From: Solirubrobacter taibaiensis
Lineage (GTDB): Bacteria > Actinomycetota > Thermoleophilia > Solirubrobacterales > Solirubrobacteraceae
Length of the DNA: 64,000 bases
Assembly: GCA_027587225.1 (NCBI GenBank)
Contig: JAPDDQ010000002.1
Span: 1 to 64,000 of the forward strand
Reading direction: 5' to 3'
In this document: positions 22,372-31,943 of the stretch, in pieces
Numbering within the stretch: the first letter of the stretch is position 1
How the letters are laid out: the number at the start of each line of letters is the position of its first letter
The notes under the pieces: model-generated
The model's input: only the letters and a program-made list of their open reading frames with translations
Database searches by the model: none
What the model was told of the DNA's origin: nothing
Position numbers and translations under genes: made by a program

Positions 22372-22973
22372 TCGCGATCGCCGACTACGGGATGGGCAAC
22401 CGCCGCAGCGTCGAGAAGGCGCTCGCGCACGTGGGAGCGGAGTCCGTCATCACGTCCGACGTCCGTGACGCCGGCGCGATCATCCTGCCCGGCGTGGGCG
22501 CGTTCCCGGAGGCGATGCGCCACCTGGAGCGCTCCGGCCTGGGTGAGCAGCTGATCGAGCGCGCCGCCGCCGGCGTGCCGCTGCTCGGCATCTGCCTCGG
22601 GATGCAGCTGCTGTTCGAGTCCTCCGACGAGCACGAGGGCGCTGCCGGGCTCGGCATCCTGCCGGGTACGGTGACGCGGCTCCAGTCGCCGCGGCTGCCG
22701 CACATCGGCTGGAACCTCGTGGGGTTCAAGCGGCCGTCCGTGCTCACCGAAGGCCTCGGTGAGGCCGCGGCCTTCTACCACGTGCACTCGTTCGCCTGCC
22801 GCCCCACGGATGTGGCGGACGTCGTGGGCGAGAGCGAGTACGGAGAGCGGTTCGTGAGCGTCGTCGAACGCGACAACGTCATGGCCGCCCAGTTCCACCC
22901 TGAGAAGTCTTCTACCGACGGTTTGCTGATGCTCAAGAACTTCGCCGCCCTGGCGGCAGCAGTAGTCGCATGA
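22368..22973 (+). CDS. hisH: Imidazole glycerol phosphate synthase glutaminase subunit
   Basis: Supplies ammonia to HisF. 201 residues, GTG start at 22368. Class I glutamine amidotransferase: Cys nucleophile in LLGICLGMQLLFE, His-Glu in AAQFHPEKSS, oxyanion segment LPGVGAFP. Start and stop overlap hisB and hisA by 4 nt. Confidence 0.96.
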   Translation: MIAIADYGMGNRRSVEKALAHVGAESVITSDVRDAGAIILPGVGAFPEAMRHLERSGLGEQLIERAAAGVPLLGICLGMQLLFESSDEHEGAAGLGILPGTVTRLQSPRLPHIGWNLVGFKRPSVLTEGLGEAAAFYHVHSFACRPTDVADVVGESEYGERFVSVVERDNVMAAQFHPEKSSTDGLLMLKNFAALAAAVVA

Positions 22974-23698
22974 TCCTCTACCCGGCGATCGACATCATGG
23001 AAGGCCAGGCCGTGCGCCTGGTCGAGGGCAAGTTCGAGGATTCCACGACCTACCACGACGAGCCGGTCGAGGCCGCCAAGGCCTGGCTGGACGCGGGCGC
23101 GCGCTACCTGCACGTCGTGGACCTGGACGGCGCCCGGTCGGGCTCGCCGAAGTCGCTGGAGCACCTGCGAAAGATCGTGTCCGAGACCGGCATCCCGGTC
23201 CAGTACGGCGGTGGCCTGCGGACGGTCGACAACGTCCGTGACGCGCTCCGCGCCGGCGCCGAGCGCGCCGTCATCGGCACGGCCGCGTTCCGCGACATCG
23301 ACTTCCTCGACGACGTCATCACCCAGTACGGCCCGCGGATCATGATCGCCGTGGACGTCAAGGACGGGATGATCGCCACCGAGGGCTGGACCCAGACCAC
23401 GTCCCTGCCGGTCGTGGACGCCATCCAGCGCCTGACGAGCCGCGGCGTGCGCTCGTTCATCTACACGGACGTCTCGCGGGACGGCAAGCTCACCGGCCCT
23501 GATTTGGATGGCGTCTGCAAGGTCGCCGACGCCGTGCGCGGGCGCTTCATCTACTCCGGCGGGATCGGGTCGCTGGACGACCTGCGCGCGCTGGCGAAGC
23601 TCCGCCAGGTGAACATGTCGGGCGTGATCGCCGGCAAGTCGCTCTACGAGAAGAAGTTCACGGTCGCCGAGGGCCAGGCGGCTCTCGACGGGAAGTAG
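22970..23698 (+). CDS. hisA: ProFAR isomerase HisA (possibly PriA)
   Basis: TIM-barrel isomerase. 242 residues; catalytic Asp in LYPAIDIMEGQ and second Asp in YTDVSRDGKLTG; phosphate loops QYGGGLRT and YSGGIGSLDD. Actinobacteria often use this protein also for tryptophan synthesis (PriA); whether a separate trpF exists cannot be judged here. It is the last gene of the continuous his unit. Its 3' end overlaps a degraded minus-strand frame. Confidence 0.94.
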   Translation: MILYPAIDIMEGQAVRLVEGKFEDSTTYHDEPVEAAKAWLDAGARYLHVVDLDGARSGSPKSLEHLRKIVSETGIPVQYGGGLRTVDNVRDALRAGAERAVIGTAAFRDIDFLDDVITQYGPRIMIAVDVKDGMIATEGWTQTTSLPVVDAIQRLTSRGVRSFIYTDVSRDGKLTGPDLDGVCKVADAVRGRFIYSGGIGSLDDLRALAKLRQVNMSGVIAGKSLYEKKFTVAEGQAALDGK

Positions 23699-23939
23699 CC
23701 TCGAGGCGCGCGAGCCGTTCGGAGATCTCCGCGAGCTGCTCGCGGAGATGTGCCTCCGTGTGGTCCTCGGTCTTGATGAAACGCTGGGCGATCGCGCCCG
23801 TCAGGACGGTGGCCACGGCAGTCAACGCGGCCAGGAACGCGGCGTAGCGGACGCCGTCGAGCGAGAACACCGAGCGGGCGAGTGCGGCGAGGCGCAGCAG
23901 ACGTACGAGCCGCAGCAGCCGCAGCGCCCGGACCGACTC
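23658..23939 (-). pseudogene. Remnant of a voltage-gated cation channel
   Basis: The 94-codon open stretch has no start codon at its beginning (the first is a GTG at 23870). It begins with an S4-like voltage-sensor repeat ([20 protein letters not shown]), then an S5-like start ([16 protein letters not shown]), and passes directly into a channel-type C-terminal coiled coil (REQLAEISERLARLEA). Segments S1-S3, the pore loop and most of S6 are missing. An upstream in-frame TAG (end of the next gene) separates it from any start. It most resembles a channel gene that lost its front and pore. A small expressed protein from 23870 cannot be excluded. Confidence 0.5.
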
Positions 23940-24176
23940 CTACTCGCCGCCGCCCCCGCTGTCGCCTCCGTCACCGCCGGAGCTGCCGGAGCCGCCGTCC
24001 CCGAACCGGTCCAGATGGTCGAGATCAGCCCACGACGTGTGTTCGGCCATGAAATCGGCCGTGTCGTCGATGCTGAGAAAGGACCAGACGATGCAGGCGA
24101 TCGTGAAGATCGCGAGGCCGATGCCGACGACCTCGGGAGCTTCGAGCTCGTGCAGCAGGATCCCGATCGGGCCCAT
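23940..24176 (-). CDS. Small membrane protein with Gly/Ser-rich tail
   Basis: 78 residues from the ATG at 24176; a GTG lies one codon upstream. One membrane helix ([19 protein letters not shown]), a short acidic linker and a tail made almost only of Gly, Ser and Asp. No family recognised. It is divergent from hisF (59 nt apart) and splits hisF from the rest of the his genes. Confidence 0.55.
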   Translation of the reverse strand: MGPIGILLHELEAPEVVGIGLAIFTIACIVWSFLSIDDTADFMAEHTSWADLDHLDRFGDGGSGSSGGDGGDSGGGGE

Positions 24177-24220
24177 CACGCCGACAGTACGCCCGGCTCG
24201 AACGCACCGTCAACGACGGC

Positions 24221-24226
24221 TAGGGT
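24221..24226 (+). promoter_or_regulatory. -10-like hexamer of hisF
   Basis: TAGGGT ends 8 nt before the GTG at 24235, with no Shine-Dalgarno. It gives hisF its own, probably leaderless, transcript. Confidence 0.45.
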
Positions 24227-24234
24227 CATACCCC

Positions 24235-25005
24235 GTGCACTACAAGCGCGTCATTCCCTGCATGGACGTGGACAACGGCCGCGTCGTCAAGGGCACGAAG
24301 TTCATCGACATCCGGGACGCCGGCGATCCGGTCGAGCTCGCCGCGCACTACGACGCGCAGGGCGCCGACGAGCTGATCTTCCTCGACATCACGGCCACCT
24401 CCGACAAGCGGGCGACCGTGGTGGAGCTGGCTCGGCGGGCCGCGAACGACGTGTTCGTCCCGTTCACGATCGGCGGCGGCGTGCGCGAGGTGGCCGATGC
24501 GCACGACGTGCTCGACGCGGGCGCGGACAAGGTCTCGATCAACTCGGCGGCGATCGCGCGGCCCGAGCTCATCGACGATCTCGCCCAGGTGTTCGGCGCG
24601 CAGTGCGTGGTGCTGGCGATCGACGCCAAGCGGCGCCCCGACGGCTCCTACGAGGCGTACGTCGCCGGCGGGCGCACACCGACCGGCAAGGACGCGATCG
24701 AGTGGGCGCGTGAGGGCGTCGAGCGGGGCGCGGGGGAGATCCTGCTCACCTCGATGGACCGCGACGGCACCAAGGACGGGTACGAGCTCCGTCTCACGAA
24801 CCGGATCGCGAACGCGGTGGACGTGCCGGTGATCGCCTCAGGCGGCGCCGGGCACCCGCAGGACCTGATCGACGGGCTCACCGTCGGCGCGGACGCCGTC
24901 CTGTGCGCCTCGATCTTCCACTACGGCAGCTACACGATCCCCGAGGTCAAGCAGGCCATCGCGGCCGCGGGGATTCCCATGCGGCCTATTTCTTCACGGG
25001 TCTAA
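24235..25005 (+). CDS. hisF: Imidazole glycerol phosphate synthase cyclase subunit
   Basis: 256 residues, GTG start at 24235 giving [19 protein letters not shown]. Catalytic Asp residues are in PCMDVDNG and [12 protein letters not shown]; phosphate loops FTIGGGVRE and [11 protein letters not shown]. It works with HisH to form IGP and AICAR. It is separated from hisA by about 540 nt with opposite-strand genes. Its last 20 nt overlap the end of the convergent beta-propeller gene. Confidence 0.96.
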   Translation: MHYKRVIPCMDVDNGRVVKGTKFIDIRDAGDPVELAAHYDAQGADELIFLDITATSDKRATVVELARRAANDVFVPFTIGGGVREVADAHDVLDAGADKVSINSAAIARPELIDDLAQVFGAQCVVLAIDAKRRPDGSYEAYVAGGRTPTGKDAIEWAREGVERGAGEILLTSMDRDGTKDGYELRLTNRIANAVDVPVIASGGAGHPQDLIDGLTVGADAVLCASIFHYGSYTIPEVKQAIAAAGIPMRPISSRV

Positions 25006-26290
25006 GGGCGTACAGCGACGAGTAGCCGGTCAGGAAGATCGTCCGGCCGTCGCTGATGACGGGGTTGAAGGCGCCGCGGCCCATGCCGAACACCTTGCGA
25101 CCGGTACGCACGCCGAGGCCGGTGGTGGTCTTCTTGCCCCAGTTGGAGTAGTAGACGATGTCGCCCACGACGGTCGGCGCGCCGCTGATCTTGCCGCCGT
25201 CGCGGTAGCGCCACAGCTGCTTGCCGTTGCGGGCGTCGACGGCGTAGAAGTAGCCGTCGTAGGAGCCGAAGAAGACGCTCGGCTTCCCGCCGGGCACCTG
25301 CGCCACGGCGGGCGAGGAGTACACGTAGGACCCGGTGCCCTTGGTCCACGCGAGCTTGCCGTTCGCCGACGAGAACGAGTACATGCGCCCGTCGGTGTTG
25401 CCCACGTACACGCGCCCGAAGGCCACCGCCGGGGTCGAATAGAACTGGCCGGACCCGAGCCCGAAGCGGGCGCCGCGGGTGGTGGAGGCCCAGATCTGCT
25501 TGCCGTCGGGCTGCCGGATCGCGTACACGCGGCCCTTGTAGTCGCCGAAGAACAGCTTCCCGTTGGCCAGCGCGAGCCCGGCCTTCACCGCGCCCTGGGC
25601 CTTGAACGTCCAGCGGACCGCGCCGTCGCCGGCCCGCAGGTTGTAGATCGTCCCGTTCTCGGACCCGAAGTAGATGCGGTCGCCGTCAAACACCGGTGAC
25701 GACTCCGACCGCGAGGGCAACAGCCGCTTCCACAGGATCTTTCCGGTCTTGGCGTCCAGCGCGAAGACCGCGCCCGCCTTGCCCTTCCCGCGCGAGAGCA
25801 CGGTGGCGAAGATCCGCCCGTTGCCGTACGCGGGCGTGGACGCCGCCAGGACACCGATCTTCTTCTTCCACACGGCCTTGCCCGTGCGCTTGTCGACGGC
25901 GTGCAGCGCGCCGTTGTTGCGCAGCAGGAACAGCTTGCCCTCGGCCATGGCGGGCGAGAACTCCATCAGGATCGAACCCGGGTAGGTCCAGACGCGCCGA
26001 AACGGCGGGCGCAGCAGCTTCGAAGCGGGCAGGAACCGGCGGCGGTCCTTGGAGTAGCCGTAGCCCGCCCAGACGAAGTTGCGCAGCGGGTCCTCCGCCT
26101 TGGACTCCGCGGGCGGCTCGGTCGGGGCCGGCGTCGGCTCGGCGGTGATCGTCGGCTCGGGCTCGAACGCGACGTCCTCGTTGTTCACGTCTTCGGGCGG
26201 GCGCGTGAGTGCGAACACGGCGCCCCCGGCGACGAGCACGAGCAGCACTGCGGCGGCGGCACCCAGGATCCACTTCTTCCTGGCCGTCAT
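24986..26290 (-). CDS. Membrane-anchored PQQ-type beta-propeller protein
   Basis: 434 residues. One N-terminal membrane anchor ([21 protein letters not shown]), a Pro/Thr/Glu-rich linker (about 35-65), then an eight-bladed-type propeller with repeated units such as [35 protein letters not shown] and [19 protein letters not shown]. This repeat (AxDxxTGKxxW) defines the PQQ-like group, but no cofactor residues are evident, so a BamB-like or structural role outside the membrane is as likely as an enzyme. It is convergent with hisF and divergent from the next gene. Confidence 0.8.
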   Translation of the reverse strand: MTARKKWILGAAAAVLLVLVAGGAVFALTRPPEDVNNEDVAFEPEPTITAEPTPAPTEPPAESKAEDPLRNFVWAGYGYSKDRRRFLPASKLLRPPFRRVWTYPGSILMEFSPAMAEGKLFLLRNNGALHAVDKRTGKAVWKKKIGVLAASTPAYGNGRIFATVLSRGKGKAGAVFALDAKTGKILWKRLLPSRSESSPVFDGDRIYFGSENGTIYNLRAGDGAVRWTFKAQGAVKAGLALANGKLFFGDYKGRVYAIRQPDGKQIWASTTRGARFGLGSGQFYSTPAVAFGRVYVGNTDGRMYSFSSANGKLAWTKGTGSYVYSSPAVAQVPGGKPSVFFGSYDGYFYAVDARNGKQLWRYRDGGKISGAPTVVGDIVYYSNWGKKTTTGLGVRTGRKVFGMGRGAFNPVISDGRTIFLTGYSSLYALRPVKK

Positions 26291-26325
26291 CGGCGAAGCA
26301 GGGTAGTCGGGCCGCTTAACGGAAC

Positions 26326-27264
26326 ATGTGGGGTATGGACGCGTTCGAGGCGCTGCAAGATGAGCCGGGGGTCTACCTGGTGGGCGGCGCCGTGCGGGAC
26401 CAGCTGCTGGGTCGCACGCCCAAGGAGCTGGACTTCGTCGTCGAAGGTGACGCGATCCCCGTGGCCCGCCGCGCGGCGGAGCGACTCGACGGCGAACTGG
26501 TCGTCCACGAGCGGTTCGGGACGGCGACGATCCGCACCGCCACCGACACCTACGACGTCGTGAGCGCCCGCACGGAGACCTACGAGCGTCCCGGTGCGCT
26601 GCCGACGGTCACGCTCGGCGCGACGATCGAGCAGGACCTGGCGCGCCGCGACTTCACGGTGAACGCGATCGCCCACAGCCTGGAGGGCCGCGAAGTGGCC
26701 TGGCCGGGTGCGCGCGAGGACCTGACGAACGGCGTGTTGCGCGTCCTGCACGACCGCTCGTTCATCGACGATCCCACGCGGATGCTGCGGCTCATCCGGT
26801 ACGCGGAGCGCTTGGGCTTCGCGCCCGACCCGCAAACGGCCGCGCTGATCGACCACGACCTGCTCAGCACCGTCAGCCAGGACCGCATCAACCGTGAGAT
26901 CCGGCTGCTGCTCGCCGAATCGCCGCACCTGCTCACGGAGTACGGGTCGCTGTCGGACGTGCCGGAGGTTCTCGCCGCCATCAAGCTCCATACCCGTACC
27001 GACGTCCCGGACGTGGACCTGTGGCGGCTCTTGCGCCGCGAGCGCCCGGAGACGATCGACCTGCTCGTTGCGGCGGGCAACGAAGGGGCTCGTCGCTGGC
27101 GGGACGAGGTGAGCGCCCGCCGGCTGCAGATCGGCGGCCGCGACCTGATCGAGCGCGGCCTCACGGGCGCCGCGATCGGCGCCGGGCTTGAGCGCGCGAC
27201 GGTCGCGATGCTCGAAGGGCGGGCGCCCGATCGCGAAGCACAGCTCGATGCTGCGCTCTCATGA
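26326..27264 (+). CDS. tRNA nucleotidyltransferase/poly(A) polymerase-family protein
   Basis: 312 residues; the ATG at 26335 is an equally good start. Class II nucleotidyltransferase head: VYLVGGAVRDQLLG with the catalytic DxD-like ELDFVVEG, the basic RRDFTVNAIAHSL motif and RVLHDRSFIDDPTRMLRLIRYAERLGF (motif D/E). It is shorter than full CCA-adding enzymes (about 400-480), as the C-terminal tail/HD region is missing. It may be a CCA-adding enzyme fragment family or a poly(A)-like enzyme. Confidence 0.8.
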   Translation: MWGMDAFEALQDEPGVYLVGGAVRDQLLGRTPKELDFVVEGDAIPVARRAAERLDGELVVHERFGTATIRTATDTYDVVSARTETYERPGALPTVTLGATIEQDLARRDFTVNAIAHSLEGREVAWPGAREDLTNGVLRVLHDRSFIDDPTRMLRLIRYAERLGFAPDPQTAALIDHDLLSTVSQDRINREIRLLLAESPHLLTEYGSLSDVPEVLAAIKLHTRTDVPDVDLWRLLRRERPETIDLLVAAGNEGARRWRDEVSARRLQIGGRDLIERGLTGAAIGAGLERATVAMLEGRAPDREAQLDAALS

Positions 27265-27336
27265 TCGTTTTAGGTTGACAGCGCTCCAAATCGCACATAC
27301 TCTCCCGCTCGCAACCTGTAGCGGAGGAGAGATGCT

Positions 27337-30300
27337 GTGCGGAAACTGGCTTGGTTGGCGGTTGGTCTGACGCTGGGCGGAGCGGCCCCCGCGATGGCCG
27401 CGGACTTCCCTTCGGACTTCGCGAATCCACCCCGTGAGGTCCAGCCGAAGTTCCGCTGGTGGTGGCCGAACGCGCTGGTCGACAACGCGGAGATCGCGAA
27501 CGAGGTCGACCAGATGGCGGACGCCGGCTTCGGCGGTGCCGAGATCGCGGACGTGCACCACTCGTCCTCCACCGGCCTCGACCCCGAGGGCCACGGCTGG
27601 GGTACGCAGGCGTGGGTCGACGCGATGCAGGCCGCTTTGGAGCGTGCGAAGGCGCGCGGGATGACGATCGACCTGTCGTCCGGCCCGAGCTGGCCGTCCG
27701 CGGTGCCTTCGATCACGCCCGACAGTCCCGCCGCGATCCACGAGCTCGCGTACGGGCGCGCAACCGTGGCGGGTGGCGCGACGTTCAGCGGTCCCGCTCC
27801 TGCGCCCGTCGTCGCGCCCAGCTCCGGCGTCACCCAGAAGCAGCTCCTGTACGTCCAGGCGCTGAAGATCACGACCGCCGGCAACCCGCCGGCCACGGCT
27901 TACACGCTCGACAAGACCTCGCTCGTCAACGTGCCCTTCGAGGGCGACACCGTCAACTGGACGGCACCTGAAGGCAACTGGCTGCTGATCGCCTACTGGG
28001 AGCGCGGGTCCGGCCAGAAGCCGGAGGGCTCGAACCACACGACGCCGGACTCGTACGTCGTCGACCACTTCTCGAAGGCCGGCACGAGCGCGATCACGGA
28101 CTTCTGGGACGCGAAGCTGCTGACGCCGACGATCCGCGCGCTGCTGCGCGACGCGGGCGGCGCGTTCTTCGAGGACTCGCTCGAGATCGAGACCGACGCG
28201 ACGATCTGGACGCCGTCGTTCCTGACCACGTTCGAGCAGGTGACCGGCTACAGCCTCCTCCCGTACCTGCCGCTGCTCGTCAAGCAGGACGAGAAGACGA
28301 TCTTCAACTACGACAGCGACACGAACGGCCGCGTGCGGCGCGACATCAACCTCACGCTCACCTACCTCTACAACGAGAACCACGTCAAACCGCTGAAGGC
28401 GTGGGCGAACGCGCTCGGGCTCAAGCTCCGCGTCCAGCCCTACGGCCTGCAGACCGACGCGATGCAGGCGAGCGCGCTGGTGGACATCCCCGAAGGCGAG
28501 TCGCTCGGCTTCAAGAACCTCGACGACTACCGGCGCCAGGCCGGCGCGCGTGACCTGGCGGGGCACACGGTCCTGTCCAACGAGGCGGGCGCGACCGCCG
28601 GCGGTGCCTACGCCACGACGTGGGACCAGACGTTGCGCAAGCTCGCGCCGATGTTCGCCGCGGGCGTCAACCAGAACGTCCTCCACGGCTTCTCGTATCT
28701 GACGTCTCCGGCGGCGCGCTGGCCCGGCTTCGCCGCGTTCAGCCCGTACAACGGTGCGTCCGGCTACGGCGAGTCCTGGGGCCCGCGGCAGCCGACCTGG
28801 AAGCACGCGGCGGACGTGAGCGGCTACTTCGCCCGCAACCAGCAGGTGATGCAGACCGGCCGCAACCAGCTCGACGCGGCCGTGCTCGTGCAGACGGGGT
28901 ACGTCGCCGCGGGGTACGGCGCGCCGTTCTTCACGCCCGACACGCGGGAAGCCGCGCAGGTTTTGAAAGACGGCGGCACGCAGGTCGGCTGGACGAACGA
29001 GACGATCTCCGAGTCGCTCCTGGACCTGCCGAGCGCGGTGGTGCGGAACGGCCGGCTCGCGCCGGACGGGCCGAACTTCAAGGCGCTCGTGGTCGAGGGT
29101 GACGTGGCGTTCTCACGCGGGATCTGGCTGCGGGCGAGCACCGCGGCCAAGCTCGTGACGTGGGCGCAGGCCGGGCTGCCGGTCGTGCTCGTCGGCAACT
29201 GGAGCGCGCCGACGGTGAGCGGCATGGCCAAGCCCGGGGAGGTCGAGGCGGTGCGCGCGTCCGTGGCCGAGCTGCTCACGCTCCCGAGCGTGCGTGTGGC
29301 CGCGGACCGGGCGGGGATCCCGGTGGCGCTGAGTGCGTTGAACGTCCAGCGCGACGTCGAGTACGGCTCGGTCCAGCCGGTGCAGACCGCGCACCGCGTC
29401 GACGGCTCCACGGACTACTACTTCCTGGCCAACACGCACGCGACGGCCGCGGCGACCTTCGACGCGACGTTCGCGATGACGGACCCGTCCGCGGTGCCGT
29501 ACCTCGCTGACGCGTGGACGGGCAAGCTCACGCCGGTCGCGCAGTACAGCGTCACCGGCGGGCGCCTGAAGACGCGGATCTCACTGCGGGCGGGGGCGAC
29601 GGCGATCCTCGTGTTCGGCAAGGACGTGGCTCGGCTGCCCGTTCACGCGACCGGGTCGGATGCCGACCTCGTGCGGGCCGAGGGGAAGGGGCTCGTGGTG
29701 CGGGATGCCACGCCGGGCACGTACACGACGACGCTCGACGACGGGCGAGCCGTCTCGACCACGATCGGGGCTGTGGGCGCGCCCGTGCCGCTCACGCAGT
29801 GGACGCTCGATGTCGACGACTGGATCCCGGGCACGACACCGACCACCACCGCCCACGTCCCGCACACGCTCCAGCTCGACGGGCTCAAGGCCTGGTCGGC
29901 GATCCCCGAGCTCGCTGACGTCTCCGGCCTCGGCACCTACACCACGCAATTCGAGTGGGACGGATCGGGCGCCTACCTCGAGCTGGGCGAGGTGTTCGAC
30001 ACCTACCGCGTGACCATCAACGGGCGCGCGCTGCCGCCCACCGACCAGCTCGTGACCACCGTGGATGCCGGCCCGTACCTGATCAAGGGCACGAACACCG
30101 TCAAGGTCGAGGTCGCGACCACGCTCAACAACCGGCTGCGGACGGTGGATGTGGCGTTCCGCAGCAACACGCGCCAGAACTACGGCCTGGTCGGCCCCGC
30201 CCGCCTCGTGCCCTACGGCGAGGCCACGGTGTACGCGCAGACCGACACGCCCGGCACGGTCGGCGGCACGGTCCCCGCGACGCTCTCGCTCCAGCTGGGC

Positions 30301-30609
30301 GCGCCGGCGACCTTCGGCGCGTTCGTCCCGGGTGCGGCGCGCACGTACGAGGCGACCACCACGGCGACGATCACCTCGACCGCCGGCGACGCGACGCTCT
30401 CTGTCTCCGACCCCGGCCACCTGACCAACGGCGCCTTCTCGCTCCGCGAGCCGCTCCAGGTCGGGTTCTCGAAGGCCGCCTGGACCGCCCCGGTGTCCAA
30501 CGACGTCGTGTCGGTCCGGTTCGCGCAACCGATCGCCGCCACCGACCCGCTGCGCACCGGCACCTACGCCAAGACCCTCACGTTCACGCTCTCGACCACA
30601 ACCCCATAA
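27337..30609 (+). CDS. Secreted GH106-type alpha-L-rhamnosidase-like protein
   Basis: 1090 residues, GTG start at 27337 with GGAGG 9 nt upstream and a signal peptide (AWLAVGLTLGGAAPAMA). The N-terminal TIM-barrel start (KFRWWWPNALVDNAEIANEV, then DAGFGGAEIADVHH) is typical of GH106, which cleaves terminal rhamnose from plant glycans. Candidate acidic residues lie in GGAFFEDSLEIE and TVLSNEAGA. A beta-sandwich domain with WTLDVDDWIPG and a carbohydrate-binding-like fold follows. Residues 973-1090 are the module shared with the beta-helix protein. The GH family call rests on motif recognition only. Confidence 0.75.
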   Translation: MRKLAWLAVGLTLGGAAPAMAADFPSDFANPPREVQPKFRWWWPNALVDNAEIANEVDQMADAGFGGAEIADVHHSSSTGLDPEGHGWGTQAWVDAMQAALERAKARGMTIDLSSGPSWPSAVPSITPDSPAAIHELAYGRATVAGGATFSGPAPAPVVAPSSGVTQKQLLYVQALKITTAGNPPATAYTLDKTSLVNVPFEGDTVNWTAPEGNWLLIAYWERGSGQKPEGSNHTTPDSYVVDHFSKAGTSAITDFWDAKLLTPTIRALLRDAGGAFFEDSLEIETDATIWTPSFLTTFEQVTGYSLLPYLPLLVKQDEKTIFNYDSDTNGRVRRDINLTLTYLYNENHVKPLKAWANALGLKLRVQPYGLQTDAMQASALVDIPEGESLGFKNLDDYRRQAGARDLAGHTVLSNEAGATAGGAYATTWDQTLRKLAPMFAAGVNQNVLHGFSYLTSPAARWPGFAAFSPYNGASGYGESWGPRQPTWKHAADVSGYFARNQQVMQTGRNQLDAAVLVQTGYVAAGYGAPFFTPDTREAAQVLKDGGTQVGWTNETISESLLDLPSAVVRNGRLAPDGPNFKALVVEGDVAFSRGIWLRASTAAKLVTWAQAGLPVVLVGNWSAPTVSGMAKPGEVEAVRASVAELLTLPSVRVAADRAGIPVALSALNVQRDVEYGSVQPVQTAHRVDGSTDYYFLANTHATAAATFDATFAMTDPSAVPYLADAWTGKLTPVAQYSVTGGRLKTRISLRAGATAILVFGKDVARLPVHATGSDADLVRAEGKGLVVRDATPGTYTTTLDDGRAVSTTIGAVGAPVPLTQWTLDVDDWIPGTTPTTTAHVPHTLQLDGLKAWSAIPELADVSGLGTYTTQFEWDGSGAYLELGEVFDTYRVTINGRALPPTDQLVTTVDAGPYLIKGTNTVKVEVATTLNNRLRTVDVAFRSNTRQNYGLVGPARLVPYGEATVYAQTDTPGTVGGTVPATLSLQLGAPATFGAFVPGAARTYEATTTATITSTAGDATLSVSDPGHLTNGAFSLREPLQVGFSKAAWTAPVSNDVVSVRFAQPIAATDPLRTGTYAKTLTFTLSTTTP

Positions 30610-30623
30610 CCACCCGCCACGCC

Positions 30624-30656
30624 GAACATAAAGAGGGACAGTCCCTCTTTATGTTC
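30624..30656 (+). repeat. Palindromic repeat copy c (longest arms, REP-like)
   Basis: Perfect 16-bp arms (GAACATAAAGAGGGAC and its complement) with central A. It sits between the GH106-type gene (14 nt away) and yggS (17 nt away). Unlike other copies it has A/T and not C/G next to the core, with a compensating change on the other side. Confidence 0.92.
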
Positions 30657-30673
30657 GTAGGCTTTGCGGTGAA

Positions 30674-31321
30674 ATGCCGCGCCAGTTCACCGATCTCGAC
30701 GCATCCCGCATCCGCGCCAACCTCGATCGGATCAAGAGCGAGATCGCGGATGCCGGGCGCGACCCGGCGGAGGTGGACATCCTCGCCGCGGTCAAGTACG
30801 TCCCGGTGGACGAGATCGGGACGCTCGCCGAGGCGGGGCTCACGCTCCTGGGCGAGAACCGGGCGCAGGAGCTGGAGGAGAAGGCGAGCCGGTTCCCCGA
30901 CTTCCGCTGGCACTTCATCGGCCAGCTCCAGTCGCGCAAGGTCAAGTCGATCCTCCCGCACGCGACGCTGATCCACTCCGTCGCGTCGGAGTCGGCGCTG
31001 CGCCAACTCGCCACGCACGGCACGCCGGACACCGAGATCCTGCTCGAGGTCAACGTGGCGGGGGAGGAGGGCAAGGCCGGCATCGCCCCCGAGGAGATCT
31101 CCCGCTATCTCGATGAAGCCGCGGTCAACGTCGTGGGACTGATGACGATGCCGCCGTTCGCCGAAGATCCGGAGACTTCACGCCCGCACTTCGCGGCGCT
31201 CCGCGAGCTCGCGCAAGCCCATGGACTCGAGCATCTGAGCATGGGCACGAGCCAGGATTTCGCGGTCGCTGCAGCGGAAGGTGCAACCATTGTGCGGATC
31301 GGCACGTCCCTGTACACCTAG
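30674..31321 (+). CDS. YggS-family pyridoxal phosphate homeostasis protein
   Basis: 215 residues. PLP-binding Lys41 in ILAAVKYV, RWHFIGQLQSRKVK and the C-terminal SMGTSQDFAVAAAEG and VRIGTSLY. A non-catalytic PLP carrier that affects amino-acid and vitamin B6 balance. It sits directly before sepF, as in the division clusters of Actinobacteria and Firmicutes. ATG at 30674, with palindrome copy c 17 nt upstream, so any promoter must lie across or inside the repeat. Confidence 0.92.
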   Translation: MPRQFTDLDASRIRANLDRIKSEIADAGRDPAEVDILAAVKYVPVDEIGTLAEAGLTLLGENRAQELEEKASRFPDFRWHFIGQLQSRKVKSILPHATLIHSVASESALRQLATHGTPDTEILLEVNVAGEEGKAGIAPEEISRYLDEAAVNVVGLMTMPPFAEDPETSRPHFAALRELAQAHGLEHLSMGTSQDFAVAAAEGATIVRIGTSLYT

Positions 31322-31366
31322 GATTGCAGGGAAAGCGGCTTGCGCCGCGAACCGACCACCCGACCC

Positions 31367-31930
31367 GTGAGCAACTCCTTCCGCAAAGTTCTTGTCTACT
31401 TCGGCCTCGCTGAGGACCGGGAGTACTACGACGACGACGAGCCTGAAATCCAGGAACGCGATCGCGAGCCCGAACGTGAGCTCGAGAGCCGCTACCAGGA
31501 ACGGCCGAACGTCCGCCGGCTGTCTTCGCGCCGCCGCCGCGACGAGATCGACGACATCTTCGGCGACGACTCGCCGTCCGAGCGCCGGACCACCCAGCTG
31601 CGCAGTGTCGGAGGGGCTACCGCTGCTCCACGGACCGCCAACGGCCGCGGGGAGGTCCGCGTGCATCTCGTGGTGCCCAAGTCGTTCAACGACGCTCAGG
31701 ACGTCGCCGACAAGTTCAAGGAAGCGATCCCGGTGATCGTGAACCTGCAGGGCGCGGACCCCAACCTGTCCGTGCGCTTCGTCGACTTCGTGTCCGGCCT
31801 CACCTACGCGCTCGACGGCGGCATGCAGCGGATCGCCAACAAGGTGTTCCTGCTCACCCCGCGCAACGTCGAGGTCTCGGCGGAGGAGCGGGCGGCGTTG
31901 ATCGAAAAGGGCTTCTTCAACCAGTCCTAG
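31367..31930 (+). CDS. sepF: Cell division protein SepF
   Basis: 187 residues from the GTG at 31367; a TTG at 31340 would add 9 residues. N-terminal membrane-targeting helix (SNSFRKVLVYFGLAEDREYY), a charged linker (about 30-90) and the DUF552 core (VRVHLVVPKSFNDAQDVADKF, VNLQGADPNLSVRFVDF, FLLTPRNVEV). It anchors the FtsZ ring in bacteria without FtsA/ZipA. It lies 45 nt after yggS. Confidence 0.95.
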   Translation: MSNSFRKVLVYFGLAEDREYYDDDEPEIQERDREPERELESRYQERPNVRRLSSRRRRDEIDDIFGDDSPSERRTTQLRSVGGATAAPRTANGRGEVRVHLVVPKSFNDAQDVADKFKEAIPVIVNLQGADPNLSVRFVDFVSGLTYALDGGMQRIANKVFLLTPRNVEVSAEERAALIEKGFFNQS

Positions 31931-31943
31931 ACTCTCCGGCCGC

